A stretch of 64,000 nt of DNA from Paractinoplanes durhamensis (GCF_016862175.1 NZ_BOML01000059.1:1-64000), one strand, 5' to 3'. Positions 42,906 to 52,193 are shown, counted from the stretch's first letter. Made by a program: numbers and translations. The notes: a model not told the origin generated them from the sequence alone.

Positions 42906-44378
42906 GTGCCTGACGTGCGAGAGGACCAAGTCGTAGCGGAAAGGCTGCGGTCGGTCATGGCCGCGACGCCACTTCGGGTACGCGACCAGACCGCCACCGC
43001 CGGCCCCGGCCGTGCCCAGTCGGGGAGTCCCGTGGGCCCTTCCCGATACGCCTCGGCCCTCGGCGATCTCGCCGAGGTCGGCGAGCCGCTGAACTGGTCC
43101 GACATCGTCACCGCCTGGCCGGACGACGTCGATCTCGAACCAGCACCCGACGAGCCGGCCCCACCAGCCCGAATCGAGCTCGGCAGCACCCCGCGGGTCG
43201 AGCTCGGCGGCACCCCACGGCGGCCCGCGGCGGACCACACGGGTGGCTATCCGCCCGGCACGCCGTGGGCGTCGCCACCGGGAGCCGTACCGATCGACCG
43301 CCCGCCATCACCACCGCCGGGAGCCGCCCCGGCAAACCATCCGCCGTCCCGGCCGGCGGCCTCCCCTTCCGCCCACCTGCCGCCCGCAACGCCGCTGGAC
43401 CGCCCGCCGCCCGCAACGCCGATCGACAGTGCTGTCGATCCGTTCCCCAGTCATCTCGGAGATTTGATGGACGAGGCCGAATCGTTCCGGTCCTACCGGA
43501 TGCCGGCCGTCCGGCCCGCCGGCCCGGAACGGCGCCCCCTGCCACCGCCGGCGTGGGTGCTGCCCGAGGTTCCGCACGTGGACCGGTCGGCCGGCGCCGA
43601 CCCCTCGTGGCCGGTCTCGCCGGGCCCGGCCGGCGTGGACGTGTACCCCGACGACGAGGAGCCGAGCCTCAGCGCCGGCGCCTTCGGCGGTCGCGGAGCG
43701 GACGGTGGCCGCCGGTTCGGCCTCGGTGCGTTCGATCCGGGCCGGCGTGGCGTCCGGACCCTGGCCGTGATCGCCGTCGTCGTGATCGTGATCGCGGCTT
43801 TTCTGGCCTGGCGGGCCCGGCCGCGGGTCGACACGGTCGCGCCGCCGTCGTTCGAGACGACCGGATCGCCGGCCGGCGATCCGACCGGTGGCGGCGGCCC
43901 GGGCTCGGCAGCCTCGGCGGGCGCATCGGCCACCGAGGTGGTGGTAGCGGTCGGTGGCAAGGTCCGTCGGCCCGGCCTGGTGCGGCTGCCGCCGGGCGCC
44001 CGGGTGGCCGATGCGCTGACCGCCGCCGGCGGGGCTGATTCCGGCGTCGATGTGGCGATGCTCAACCTGGCCCGCAAGGTCATCGACGGCGAGCTGATCA
44101 TGGTTGGCGTCACCCCGTCGCCGGGCGTGGTCCTGCCCACCGGCCCGGCCGCCACCGGGCCTGCCGGTGGTGCGGCGCCGGCGGGCGGCCCGGTCAACCT
44201 GAACACCGCCACCCTCGCCGACCTGGACACGCTGCCCGGCGTGGGCCCGGTCCTGGCCCAGCGCATCCTCGACGCCCGGGCGGCGCAGGGCGGCTTCAAG
44301 TCGGTGAGCGACCTGCGCAAGGTCGACGGCATCGGCGACGCCCGCTACGAGCAGCTCAAAGACCTGGTGACGGTGTGA
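42906..44378 (+). CDS. comEA: ComEA-type DNA-binding protein with long cytoplasmic N-terminus
   Basis: The 490-aa protein has a ~275-residue Pro-rich cytoplasmic region, a membrane helix (~282-300, VRTLAVIAVVVIVIAAFLAW), an SLBB-like domain (~345-395, VVVAVGGKVRRPGLVRLPPG) and a C-terminal helix-hairpin-helix pair (~425-490, VNLNTATLADLDTLPGVGP; DLRKVDGIGDARYEQL). The extracytoplasmic end should bind double-stranded DNA and hand it to ComEC, whose gene overlaps by 4 bp. The N-terminal extension is typical of actinobacteria; competence in this group is not generally shown. GTG at 42906 or, nine bases on, at 42915 could be the start. Confidence 0.92.
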   Translation: MPDVREDQVVAERLRSVMAATPLRVRDQTATAGPGRAQSGSPVGPSRYASALGDLAEVGEPLNWSDIVTAWPDDVDLEPAPDEPAPPARIELGSTPRVELGGTPRRPAADHTGGYPPGTPWASPPGAVPIDRPPSPPPGAAPANHPPSRPAASPSAHLPPATPLDRPPPATPIDSAVDPFPSHLGDLMDEAESFRSYRMPAVRPAGPERRPLPPPAWVLPEVPHVDRSAGADPSWPVSPGPAGVDVYPDDEEPSLSAGAFGGRGADGGRRFGLGAFDPGRRGVRTLAVIAVVVIVIAAFLAWRARPRVDTVAPPSFETTGSPAGDPTGGGGPGSAASAGASATEVVVAVGGKVRRPGLVRLPPGARVADALTAAGGADSGVDVAMLNLARKVIDGELIMVGVTPSPGVVLPTGPAATGPAGGAAPAGGPVNLNTATLADLDTLPGVGPVLAQRILDARAAQGGFKSVSDLRKVDGIGDARYEQLKDLVTV

Positions 44379-46786
44379 CCGGGGGCGTGCCGGACCTGCG
44401 GCTGACCGGGTTCGCGGTGGCGACCTGGCTGTCGTCGCTGGCCGCGCTCTACCTCTCGGCCCGTTCCGGCATCCTGCTCGGCGCCGTGGCGCTCGGCGGC
44501 GCGACCCTGGCCGGGATCTTCATGGCTCGGCAAAGCCGGATGCCGCCGCCACGGCGCCCGGGGTCTGCCGCGCGCCAGCCGTCAGGCCCCGCCACGGCGG
44601 ATGGGCGATCAGCCTCGGCCGCCGTGCGCTGGATCGGTCTGGCGGTGCTGCTGGGGGCCGGGTGCGGGGCGGTCGTGACCGGGGCGCGGGTCACGGTCCG
44701 GGAGTCGGGTCCGCTGGTCGCGCTGGTGCGGGCCGGGGACCCGGTGCGCGTCGAGGCTGTCGTCCGCGACGATCCGCGGGCCCTGCGTGGTTCGCCGGCG
44801 ATGCCGCCGACCTATCTGGTCGCGGTCGATCTGCTGGCGGTCGGTGCCGATGACGCGGCTCCGCTGCGTCTGCGGGCCCGGGCGCTCGTCCTGGGCAGCG
44901 ACCCGGGCTGGCAGGGTCTGCTGCCCGGCCAGCGGGTGACCGCGCGCGGGAAGCTGATGCCGCCGCGCGGCGGTGACCTGCGGGCGGCCGTGGTGTCGGT
45001 GAAGGAGGCGCCGGAGTTGACCGGCCGGCCGTCCTGGGCCCAGCGGGCGGCCGGCGTGCTGCGGGCCGGGCTGCAGCACGCCTGCGAACCGCTGCCCGAC
45101 GATTCCGGCGGGCTGCTGCCCGGCTTGGTCGTGGGGGACACCAGCCGCCTGGATCCGGCGTTGAGCGACGACTTCCGTACGACAGGAATGACCCACTTGA
45201 TGGCGGTAAGTGGGGCGAACGTGGCGATCATTCTGGGCGTCGTGCTCTTCGCCGTGCGGCGGGCGCGGGCCGGGCCGGTGGTGCAGGCGGTGATCTGTAC
45301 CGCGGTGCTGATCGGCTTCGTGATCCTCGCCCGGCCGTCGCCGAGCGTGGTGCGCGCCGCGGCGATGGGCGCGATCGGCCTGATCGGTCTGGCCTCCGGG
45401 CGACCCCGGGCGGCGCTCCCGGCGCTGGCGGCGGGAGTGGCGGCGCTGATTCTGTACGACCCGGAGCTGGCGGCTGATCCCGGCTTCGCGCTGTCCGTGC
45501 TGGCCACCTCCGGTCTGCTCCTGCTGGCGCCGGTGTGGCGGGACGCCCTGCGCCGCCGTGGATGGCCGCCGGGCGCCGCCGAGGCGCTGGCCGTTCCGGC
45601 GGCCGCCCAGGTGGCGTGCGGTCCGGTCGTCGCCGGCCTCTCCGGCACGGTCAGTCTGGTCGCGGTGCCGGCCAACCTCGTGGTGGTGCCCGCCATCGCG
45701 CCCGCCACCCTGCTCGGCGTGGGCGCGGCCCTGCTGTCGCCGGTGTGGCCGGGCGGGGCCGAGTTCGCGGCCTGGCTCGGCGACTGGCCGGCGCGGTGGC
45801 TGGTGATCGTGGCGAGGTACGGCGCGCGGGTTCCGGCCGGCGCGCTGCCCTGGCCGGACGGGGTGTGGGGTGCGCTGCTGCTCGCGGTGATCACGGTGGC
45901 GCTGCTGTTCGCGGCGCGACGGCCGGTGCTCCGCCGGCTGGCCCTGGTGACGGGGCTGGCCGGGATGCTGGGTGCGATGCCGGTGCGGCTGTTCGCCTCG
46001 GGCTGGCCACCGGCCAACTGGATCGTGGTGGCGTGCGCGGTCGGGCAGGGCGATGCCATCGTGCTGCCGGCCGGCCCGGCCCGGGCCGTGGTGGTCGACG
46101 CCGGGCCGGAACCCGACCCGGTCGACCACTGCCTGCGGCGGCTCGGGGTGCGGCAGGTGGTGCTGTTCGTGGTCAGCCACTTCCACGTCGACCACATCGG
46201 TGGCGTGACCGGCGTGTTCCGTGGCCGGACGGTCGGCGCGGTCGCCGGTCCCGATTGGCCCGACCCACCGGCCGGCCGGGCTGCAGTGGTGGCCGCGGCC
46301 CGCCCGGTGCCGTTGCACGCGATCGGCCCCGGCTGGTCGTACGAGGTGGGTGGGCTGCGGCTGACCGTGATCGGGCCGTTCGAGCCGCTGCACGGCACCA
46401 ACTCCGATCCGAACAACAACTCGCTGGTCCTGCGGGCCGAGCTGCGCGGCGAGACGGTGCTGTTGCCGGGCGACGCGGAGACCGAGGAACAGGACGAACT
46501 CCTGCGCCATCTGGGGCCGGCGGCGCTGCGGGCCGACGTCCTCAAGGTCTCTCATCACGGGTCCAGCTACCAGTCCACGACGTTCCTCGATGCCATCGAC
46601 CCGGCCGTGGCCCTCGTGTCGGTGGGGAAGGACAACGACTACGGGCATCCGAACGCCTCGCTCCTGGCGCGGCTTGCCCGCGGCGGTGCGCGGGTGTCGC
46701 GAACCGACCAGGCGGGCGACCTGGCCGCGGTTGCCACCGGGCACGGCCTCGCGGTGGCCGCCCGAGGCGACCCTCCGGACCGCTGA
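44375..46786 (+). CDS. comEC: ComEC/Rec2 family DNA-uptake channel protein
   Basis: The 803-aa multi-pass membrane protein has the N-terminal DUF4131 domain, the central competence domain (HLMAVSGANVAIILGVVLF; FVILARPSPSVVRAAAMG) and a C-terminal metallo-beta-lactamase domain with SHFHVDHIGG near residue 603 and KVSHHGSSYQS. It would carry single-stranded DNA across the membrane and probably degrade the other strand. GTG at 44375 overlaps comEA by 4 bp. Followed by a hairpin that may end the operon. Confidence 0.94.
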   Translation: MTGGVPDLRLTGFAVATWLSSLAALYLSARSGILLGAVALGGATLAGIFMARQSRMPPPRRPGSAARQPSGPATADGRSASAAVRWIGLAVLLGAGCGAVVTGARVTVRESGPLVALVRAGDPVRVEAVVRDDPRALRGSPAMPPTYLVAVDLLAVGADDAAPLRLRARALVLGSDPGWQGLLPGQRVTARGKLMPPRGGDLRAAVVSVKEAPELTGRPSWAQRAAGVLRAGLQHACEPLPDDSGGLLPGLVVGDTSRLDPALSDDFRTTGMTHLMAVSGANVAIILGVVLFAVRRARAGPVVQAVICTAVLIGFVILARPSPSVVRAAAMGAIGLIGLASGRPRAALPALAAGVAALILYDPELAADPGFALSVLATSGLLLLAPVWRDALRRRGWPPGAAEALAVPAAAQVACGPVVAGLSGTVSLVAVPANLVVVPAIAPATLLGVGAALLSPVWPGGAEFAAWLGDWPARWLVIVARYGARVPAGALPWPDGVWGALLLAVITVALLFAARRPVLRRLALVTGLAGMLGAMPVRLFASGWPPANWIVVACAVGQGDAIVLPAGPARAVVVDAGPEPDPVDHCLRRLGVRQVVLFVVSHFHVDHIGGVTGVFRGRTVGAVAGPDWPDPPAGRAAVVAAARPVPLHAIGPGWSYEVGGLRLTVIGPFEPLHGTNSDPNNNSLVLRAELRGETVLLPGDAETEEQDELLRHLGPAALRADVLKVSHHGSSYQSTTFLDAIDPAVALVSVGKDNDYGHPNASLLARLARGGARVSRTDQAGDLAAVATGHGLAVAARGDPPDR

Positions 46787-46818
46787 CCTGCCGCGCCACT
46801 GACCGGCGGGATCGCTGA

Positions 46819-46842
46819 CCGGCGGGATCGCTGACCCGCCGG
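46819..46842 (+). terminator. Hairpin after comEC
   Basis: CCGGCGGG (46819-46826) and CCCGCCGG (46835-46842) form a perfect 8-bp stem with an 8-nt loop. The left arm is part of a 16-bp sequence duplicated in tandem from about 46801. No T tract follows. Confidence 0.5.
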
Positions 46843-46859
46843 ACCGATGGCCGGTCGGC

Positions 46860-46865
46860 CAGAAT
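46860..46865 (+). promoter_or_regulatory. -10 element of a putative leaderless GNAT promoter
   Basis: CAGAAT ends six bases before the GTG at 46872. It deviates from TANNNT at the first base but keeps the spacing seen at other leaderless genes here. Confidence 0.35.
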
Positions 46866-46871
46866 GCGGGG

Positions 46872-47408
46872 GTGGAGCGAGAGACGATCACGGCCGGGGA
46901 ACTGACGTTGCGGCCGTTCGTGGCCGGGGACATTCCGTGGGTGTACGAGGTGTCGCTCGACCCGGCCGTGCAGCGGTTCCTGGAGATCCCGATCCCGTAC
47001 CGGATGTCCGATGCCGAGTTCTTCGTGCGGGAGATGGCGATCGCGGCCTGGGACAACCGTTCCCGGGCCGAGTTCGTGATCTCCGGTGGCGCGGGGGAGC
47101 GGCTCGGGCGGGTCGGGTTCGGGCTGGACGGGCGCGGTGCGGGGCAGATCGGGTATTGGCTCGATCCGGCCGCACGCGGGCGCGGGGTGGCCACCGCGGC
47201 GGTGCTGATGCTGTGCGGATGGGGGTTCGGGCGGCTCGGGCTCGACCTGATCGAGTGGCGGGCCGAGGTGGGCAACATCGCTTCGCGCCGGGTTGCCGAG
47301 AAGGCCGGCTTCCGGCTGGAGGCCACGCTTCGGCAGCGTCTCGTGCACCGGGGCGTACGGGTGGACGCGTGGGTCGGGTCGATGCTGGCGTCCGAGTTGT
47401 TGCGATAG
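46872..47408 (+). CDS. GNAT family N-acetyltransferase (RimJ/RimL-like)
   Basis: The 178-aa enzyme has the RimJ/RimL-type layout: LTLRPFVAGDIPWVYEVS at the start, the acetyl-CoA loop YWLDPAARGRGVATAAV and the end region NIASRRVAEKAGFRLEATLR. It may acetylate a protein N-terminus or a small amine; the substrate is unknown. It is not related closely to the GNAT at 31952. GTG at 46872 has no ribosome-binding site, supporting a leaderless mRNA. Confidence 0.9.
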   Translation: MERETITAGELTLRPFVAGDIPWVYEVSLDPAVQRFLEIPIPYRMSDAEFFVREMAIAAWDNRSRAEFVISGGAGERLGRVGFGLDGRGAGQIGYWLDPAARGRGVATAAVLMLCGWGFGRLGLDLIEWRAEVGNIASRRVAEKAGFRLEATLRQRLVHRGVRVDAWVGSMLASELLR

Positions 47409-47652
47409 GAGCGCTTCACGGCCGGGCTGCCGACACGCCCGGGTCCGGTCGATTGATACGAATTCGGGGTGATCGATGGCGGTTGCCGGTGGGCCGGTTA
47501 CCTGCACAGACATCCAGCCTGATCGAGCGACTCTACGGTCACCGGGCCATGGCGAGGCGCCAATATGTCGGCTTTCGCATTCGGTGATCAGCCGTCTGCG
47601 CGAAGGAGTGAGGCTCGCGGAAACGTCAGCCCCCCGTGCGACGATATTGCGC

Positions 47653-48627
47653 GTGAACACCGCATCTCCCGATCCGTTAGTGCTCGTCCTCGGCGACGAG
47701 GAGCTTCTCGCCGCGCGCGCGATCACCGCGACGGTCGATGCGGCCCGGGCAGCCGACCCCGGGGTCGACGTCCGGGAATATGAGGGCGGGGCGCTCGCCG
47801 CCGGTGAGCTCGACGAGATGCTGAGCCCGTCGCTGTTCGGCGGCCGCCGGGTGCTGGTGATCCGGAGTGGACAGGATGCGCGGAAAGACCTGATCGCCGC
47901 CCTGCTGGGCTATGCGAAAAATCCCGACCCCGAGGTCACGCTGATCGTCGCGCACGTCGGTGGTGCCAAAGGCAAGGCCCTGGCCGACGGATTGCGCACG
48001 GCCCATGCCGCTGTCATACCGGCCGCGAAGCTCAAGGGCGACCGGGAGCGCATCGCATTCGTCCGGGACGAGTTCCGCCGCAACGGGGGCCGGTGCGACG
48101 ATGCGGCGGCGTCCGCGCTGCTCGCGTCGGTCGGCAACGACCTCCGGGAGATCGCAGCGGCCTGCTCGCAGCTGCTGGCCGACACCGACGGCAAGATCAC
48201 CGAAGGCGTGGTGGCGCGCTACTACAAGGGCCGGGCCGAGGTGAGCGGCTTCACCGTGGCCGATGCGGCGATGATCGGCGACGTGCCGGGTGCGCTCGAG
48301 GCGCTGCGCTGGGCGCTGCACGTCGGCGTCGACCCGGTGCCGATCGCCGACGCGATCGCCGACGGCGTCCGCACGGTCGCCAAGGTCGCCGCGGCCGGCC
48401 GCGGCAACCCGTATCAACTGGCCAGCTCGCTCGGCATGCCGGCCTGGAAGATTCAGCGAGCGCAGGAGCGCAGCCGCGGCTGGACCCCGGAGGGCCTGGT
48501 CGACGCGATGCGCGCCGCCGCCGACTGCAATGCCGCCGTCAAGGGCGGTGCCGAGGACCGGGGATACGCCCTGGAGCAGGCAGTCTTCGCCGTCGCCGCG
48601 GCTCGTCGCGGGGGTGGGGCCCGATGA
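47653..48627 (+). CDS. holA: DNA polymerase III subunit delta
   Basis: The 324-aa clamp-loader subunit opens the beta clamp. It starts LVLVLGDEELLAARAI and has the HolA features SPSLFGGRRVLVIRS, RRNGGRCDDAAASALLASVGNDLREI and AWKIQRAQERSRGWTPEGL. Length is standard. I chose GTG at 47653 because homologous sequence begins there; the frame is open upstream through non-conserved sequence. A GATATT hexamer four bases upstream may be part of the promoter. Its stop overlaps the next start by 4 bp. comEA-comEC-holA is a conserved cluster. Confidence 0.94.
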   Translation: MNTASPDPLVLVLGDEELLAARAITATVDAARAADPGVDVREYEGGALAAGELDEMLSPSLFGGRRVLVIRSGQDARKDLIAALLGYAKNPDPEVTLIVAHVGGAKGKALADGLRTAHAAVIPAAKLKGDRERIAFVRDEFRRNGGRCDDAAASALLASVGNDLREIAAACSQLLADTDGKITEGVVARYYKGRAEVSGFTVADAAMIGDVPGALEALRWALHVGVDPVPIADAIADGVRTVAKVAAAGRGNPYQLASSLGMPAWKIQRAQERSRGWTPEGLVDAMRAAADCNAAVKGGAEDRGYALEQAVFAVAAARRGGGAR

Positions 48628-49208
48628 GATCCCGCCGGCCCGAGGGAGCCCACCGCCCGCTGTATGTCCGGGTGCTCCGGCTGCAGCACGTGACACCCAG
48701 CGGCTTCCTCTGCTTCGTCTTCCTCGAGGGCGCGATCGCGCTGGGCATCCTGCTGGCCCTGGCCGAGCTGGTGAGCTGGTGGGGCGTCCTGGTCCTGCCG
48801 ATCACCGTCGCCGTGATGGTCAAGCTCAACGACGTGATCGCCGGCGCCTTGAGCCGCCCGGCGCCCCCAGCCGCATCCTTCCCACGAGCCCAGCCGCTGC
48901 GCCCGGCCACCGCGGCCGGCCCCGCCACCGGTCCCGACGCGAGACTGGCCAACGGCCCGGCCACGTTCGGCGCCCCGATGACCGGTCCCGCCGCGCTGCG
49001 GCACTCGGTCACCGACGCCGGCTCCCCGAGCGCCCCCGCCGTCGTGAGCCGAGCGACCCCGCCGACCCGGATCTCCGGCGAGGCCACCACCCGACTCCCC
49101 GGCGTGATCAGCCGAGAACAGGGCGCCCCCATCATGCGTCCGTGGGCCGAGGAGGCCGAGGCCCACCAGCAGCGAGTCCGCCAGTCGGCCAGAGGCCGCT
49201 ACGAGTAG
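48624..49208 (+). CDS. Hypothetical protein with two membrane helices
   Basis: The 194-aa protein has two adjacent hydrophobic helices (~27-70, GFLCFVFLEGAIALGILLAL; WWGVLVLPITVAVMV) followed by a ~120-residue Pro/Ala/Thr-rich tail ending in a charged stretch (WAEEAEAHQQRVRQSARGR). ATG at 48624 overlaps the holA stop by 4 bp, so it is translationally coupled. I recognise no family with certainty. The tail is probably cytoplasmic and disordered. Confidence 0.72.
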   Translation: MRSRRPEGAHRPLYVRVLRLQHVTPSGFLCFVFLEGAIALGILLALAELVSWWGVLVLPITVAVMVKLNDVIAGALSRPAPPAASFPRAQPLRPATAAGPATGPDARLANGPATFGAPMTGPAALRHSVTDAGSPSAPAVVSRATPPTRISGEATTRLPGVISREQGAPIMRPWAEEAEAHQQRVRQSARGRYE

Positions 49209-50200
49209 CCACCCGAAGACCAATACGCGGTGCCGAGATGCGGACGCACCGCGATCTCTGGTCGCCGGCGCGGAGGCAGACGGCTGGCCCCAGGCACAGA
49301 TAACTGCTGCGGTGGCCGAACGATGGCGCCGAGAATTGCAGTTGGGCGCGGCCAACTCCTGTGGTGATGGAGCGCTGGAGCCGGCGGCGACAGCGCCGGT
49401 GTGGCCAGGCGGTGGAGATTGGGCTGAGCGCGGGTGACAGCGCCGTGGTGGCCGGCCGCTGGTGTTGGCTGAGCATGGGTCGGAGCAGCGCTGCGGTGCC
49501 GGGCACTGGCGAGCGCTGAGCGCGGTGATGGCGGGCGCTGGTGTTCGCTGAGCGGGTCGCAAGGCTGCGGTAGTCGTGCGTTGGCCTGCGCTGAGCGCGG
49601 ACGCTCGGGTGGCGCCGCGGCGCCGGGCGGTCGTATGCGCTGCGCCGCCCGAGGAGTCGCCCATCACGGCCGGGGCGGTATTGCTGCGCTCGTGCGCGCT
49701 GAGCCCAGGCGGCAACGCTTCGGTGGCCGGGCGTTCTGAGCGCGGTGCGGAGTTATGGCCGGGTGCCGGTTTGGCTGAGCGTGCGCTCTGGTGGTGCTGC
49801 GGTGGCAGGGTGCCGGCGTGGTGCTGCGGTGGCCGCAGGGTGCCGGCGCTGCAGGCTGCGCCACTGGCGGGGCGCGGATGGGCGGCGCTGTGGCAGGCCC
49901 GTGTGCTCGGCCGAGAGGCGGCGGCGGGGAGGGCCTGGGGGTGGGGTGGCCGTTCGGGGTTTGCCACTTACGCAGAACGAAGGGCCCGGGCCGGCGAAGC
50001 TGGGCCCCGGCCCGCCCCCGGCGGGAGCGACGGTCTGTACCCACCGCTCAGGTGCGACATCCTGATCTTGAAGTTGATCGGGAAACGACGCGGGCACCGG
50101 CTCGGACTTGGTGTCCGGCGGTGCCCGGGTACGGTCGAAGACCGGCTCGCGTTCGAGCTCGGCGCGGCGGCTTCCGTGCTGCCGCGCCTGGCCTGAGGGA
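49209..50200. repeat. Gene-free, G-rich degenerate repeat region
   Basis: This ~990-bp gap has no frame I can support. On the plus strand it is G-rich and contains the octamer GCTGAGCG or close variants at about 49423, 49468, 49515, 49547, 49590, 49698 and 49774, mostly 32-47 bases apart, with related GCGGTGGCCGGGCGCTGG sequence between. Open frames exist on both strands but give low-complexity, non-conserved peptides. Near the right end a hairpin (49987-49994 with 50007-50014) could end the rpsT transcript. It may be a decayed gene or an expanding noncoding repeat. Confidence 0.55.
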
Positions 50201-50467
50201 TCAGGCAGACAGCGCGGCGATGCGCTTGGCGATCGCCGACTTGCGGTTGGCCGCCTGGTTCTTGTGGATGACGCCCTTGCTGACAGCCTTGTCCAGCTGA
50301 CGCGAGGCGTCACGCAGCAGCGTGGTGGCCGTCTCGGTGTTGCCCGCTTCGCTCGCTTCGTTGAGCTTGCGGATCACCGTCTTCAGCGACGACTTGACCG
50401 ACTTGTTGCGCAGACGGGCCTTCTCGTTCTGCCGGTTGCGCTTGATCTGGGACTTGATGTTCGCCAC
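50201..50467 (-). CDS. rpsT: 30S ribosomal protein S20
   Basis: The 88-aa basic protein matches S20: MANIKSQIKRNRQNEKAR at the start and KGVIHKNQAANRKSAIAKRI near the end. It binds 16S rRNA early in 30S assembly. The start is GTG at 50467, with GGACAAGG upstream. It lies alone on the minus strand beside lepA, as in many actinomycetes; 131 bp of upstream sequence separates it from the next minus-strand gene and shows no strong promoter match. Confidence 0.97.
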   Translation of the reverse strand: MANIKSQIKRNRQNEKARLRNKSVKSSLKTVIRKLNEASEAGNTETATTLLRDASRQLDKAVSKGVIHKNQAANRKSAIAKRIAALSA

Positions 50468-50598
50468 GCGACAGCCTTGTCCTGACTAGGTGTTCGGAAA
50501 CTGGTCTCTAGCGGGTGGTGGCTGGAGCAGCGAACAGCGGCGCGTCACCACACGCGATGAGCCAGACTACCAGGACCGTCGCTACCCCGCCAAAACGG

Positions 50599-51555
50599 CT
50601 ACCAGCCGCGGCGGTCGGAGAGCCAGGCCAGGGCCTGTTCTCCGCTGAATCGCTGGTGCTGGCGGCTGTGCGGGGAGGCGCTGCTGGGGCCGCCGTCGGC
50701 GCGGATCAACCAGTAACCGGACAGGGCGGCCAGGGCGCCGTCCACTCCTTCGGGTGGTGGATTCCACGGGGCCAGGTAGGCGTCGGCGTCCAGGCCGCTC
50801 GCGAAGGCGCTGATCAACAGAGTGATCGTGTCGAACCACGGGGCGCCGAGGCAGGGCCAGGTCCAGTCGCAGAGGCGGGCGCGGCCGGATCGGTCGATCA
50901 GGACGTTGTCGATGCGCAGGTCGCCGTGCATCATGCCGGGGCCGTCGACCAGGGCGGGGAGGGATTGTTCCAGGGCGGCCAACTCGGGTAGATGTGCGGG
51001 AGCGGCAGTGTGGTGGGCGGTTCGCGGCATTGGTTCCCGGCCGGCCGCTATTTCCGACCACCAGGACATCTCGGATCGGATGATCTCGGCGAGCGAGGGG
51101 AGGCCGGGGGTGGTCGGGGTGGTCAGTGCCGCGGCGGCGGTTGACCAGGCTTGCAGGGTGGCGTCCAGTTCGGCCGGCTGCCACGGCAGGGTGGGGACGT
51201 GGCCGTCTATCGCTTCCAGGCATAGGACGAAATATCCGGACTCCTCCATGCTCCAGAGCGGGCGGGCGGCGTCGATCTCCGGCGGGAGGGCGGCGGTGAT
51301 GGCGGCCTCGCGGGCGTACCACTGAGAGTTCGGATCTCGCAGCGGGGCGGCCTTGAGGAAGAAGTTCGGGCCGCCCCCGGTGCTGATCAAGGCGGCGAAT
51401 GCCCTGGTGAAGCCGCCACCGGCGCTCTGCACGGCGGCTATCGGTGCGCCCAGCCGGGCCGCTATCGCCTTGCGCAGGCTTTTCGGCAGGTCGGACCACT
51501 GGGGGCGGACGGCGGTGGCGCCGTACGCGACATCGGGAAGTGAGATCGGCCGCAC
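50599..51555 (-). CDS. Aminoglycoside phosphotransferase (APH) family kinase
   Basis: The 318-aa protein has the APH/choline-kinase fold motifs: GGGFTRAFAAL near the ATP-binding start, the Brenner motif MMHGDLRIDNVLI with catalytic Asp, and RLCDWTWP with the metal-binding Asp. Members phosphorylate aminoglycosides, homoserine, choline or other small molecules; the substrate cannot be told. GTG at 51555 has CAGGAT six bases upstream and no ribosome-binding site, so it may be leaderless. It is divergent from the DUF4240 gene. Confidence 0.87.
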   Translation of the reverse strand: MRPISLPDVAYGATAVRPQWSDLPKSLRKAIAARLGAPIAAVQSAGGGFTRAFAALISTGGGPNFFLKAAPLRDPNSQWYAREAAITAALPPEIDAARPLWSMEESGYFVLCLEAIDGHVPTLPWQPAELDATLQAWSTAAAALTTPTTPGLPSLAEIIRSEMSWWSEIAAGREPMPRTAHHTAAPAHLPELAALEQSLPALVDGPGMMHGDLRIDNVLIDRSGRARLCDWTWPCLGAPWFDTITLLISAFASGLDADAYLAPWNPPPEGVDGALAALSGYWLIRADGGPSSASPHSRQHQRFSGEQALAWLSDRRGW

Positions 51556-51561
51556 CCGACC

Positions 51562-51567
51562 ATCCTG
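51562..51567 (-). promoter_or_regulatory. -10 element of leaderless APH-family gene
   Basis: CAGGAT on the minus strand ends six bases before the GTG at 51555. A second GGCAGGAT in the opposite direction (51595-51602) lies just before the divergent DUF4240 gene. Confidence 0.35.
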
Positions 51568-51609
51568 CCGTCCCCGTTTTTGTCGTACCCGGCTGGCAGG
51601 ATCCTCGCC

Positions 51610-52143
51610 ATGAGAACCGACGACTTCTGGGCCGTGATCGGGCGGGCGACCGCCGATCGGCCCGCCACTCCGGCCGAGGTGGCCAAGCGTGCCGCCGCCG
51701 ACCTGGCCACCTGCGAGCCGGAGGAGATCGTCGCCTGGGCTCGGCACCTCGACAAGGTGATGGTCGCCTCCGGCACCGAGGATCTGTGGGCGGCGGCCTA
51801 TCTGATCCACGGTGGGTGCACCGAGGAGGGGTTCGACAACTTCCGCGGCTGGCTGATCGCGCACGGGCGGGAGACCGTGGCGCGTTCCGTCAAGTCGCCC
51901 GACGATCTGGCCGAGATGCCGGCGGTGCGGGCCGCTTCGGAGAATGGCGCGGTCTTCGAGGCGGAAGAGGTGCTGTCCATCGCGGCCGAGGCTTATCGGC
52001 AGGCGACCGGGTCCGAGTTGCCGCCGGGGGAGACGGCGGCGATCAGGCCCGACGCGGCCGACCTGTGGGATTTCGACAACGAGGAGGAGATGCAGAAGCG
52101 CCTGCCGCGGTTGTCCGCTCTGTTCCTCGAGCCGCCGGAGTAG
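51610..52143 (+). CDS. DUF4240 domain protein
   Basis: The 177-aa cytoplasmic protein matches DUF4240: MRTDDFWAVIGRATADRP at the start, AAYLIHGGCTEEGFDNFRGWLIAHGRET and the C-terminal LWDFDNEEEMQKRLPRL. Function is unknown; such proteins are common in actinobacteria and sometimes lie near WGR or toxin-immunity loci. ATG at 51610 has CAGGAT seven bases upstream. It is divergent from the APH gene and precedes a MOSC gene by 50 bp. Confidence 0.85.
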   Translation: MRTDDFWAVIGRATADRPATPAEVAKRAAADLATCEPEEIVAWARHLDKVMVASGTEDLWAAAYLIHGGCTEEGFDNFRGWLIAHGRETVARSVKSPDDLAEMPAVRAASENGAVFEAEEVLSIAAEAYRQATGSELPPGETAAIRPDAADLWDFDNEEEMQKRLPRLSALFLEPPE

Positions 52144-52193
52144 GCGGGAAACTGGGTCGCCCTGGGCGGGGTGGCTCGCCGAGACTTGGGGCC

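Noticed and set aside
48453..49967. Minus-strand 504-codon frame over holA end and the repeat region
   Set aside because: It overlaps holA and its partner on the other strand and consists of Ala/Pro/Arg/Thr-rich filler with degenerate repeats.
49576..50196. Plus-strand open frame in the gene-free region
   Set aside because: No ribosome-binding site, low-complexity Gly/Arg/Ala content and no conserved motif; it fits a random frame in G-rich DNA.
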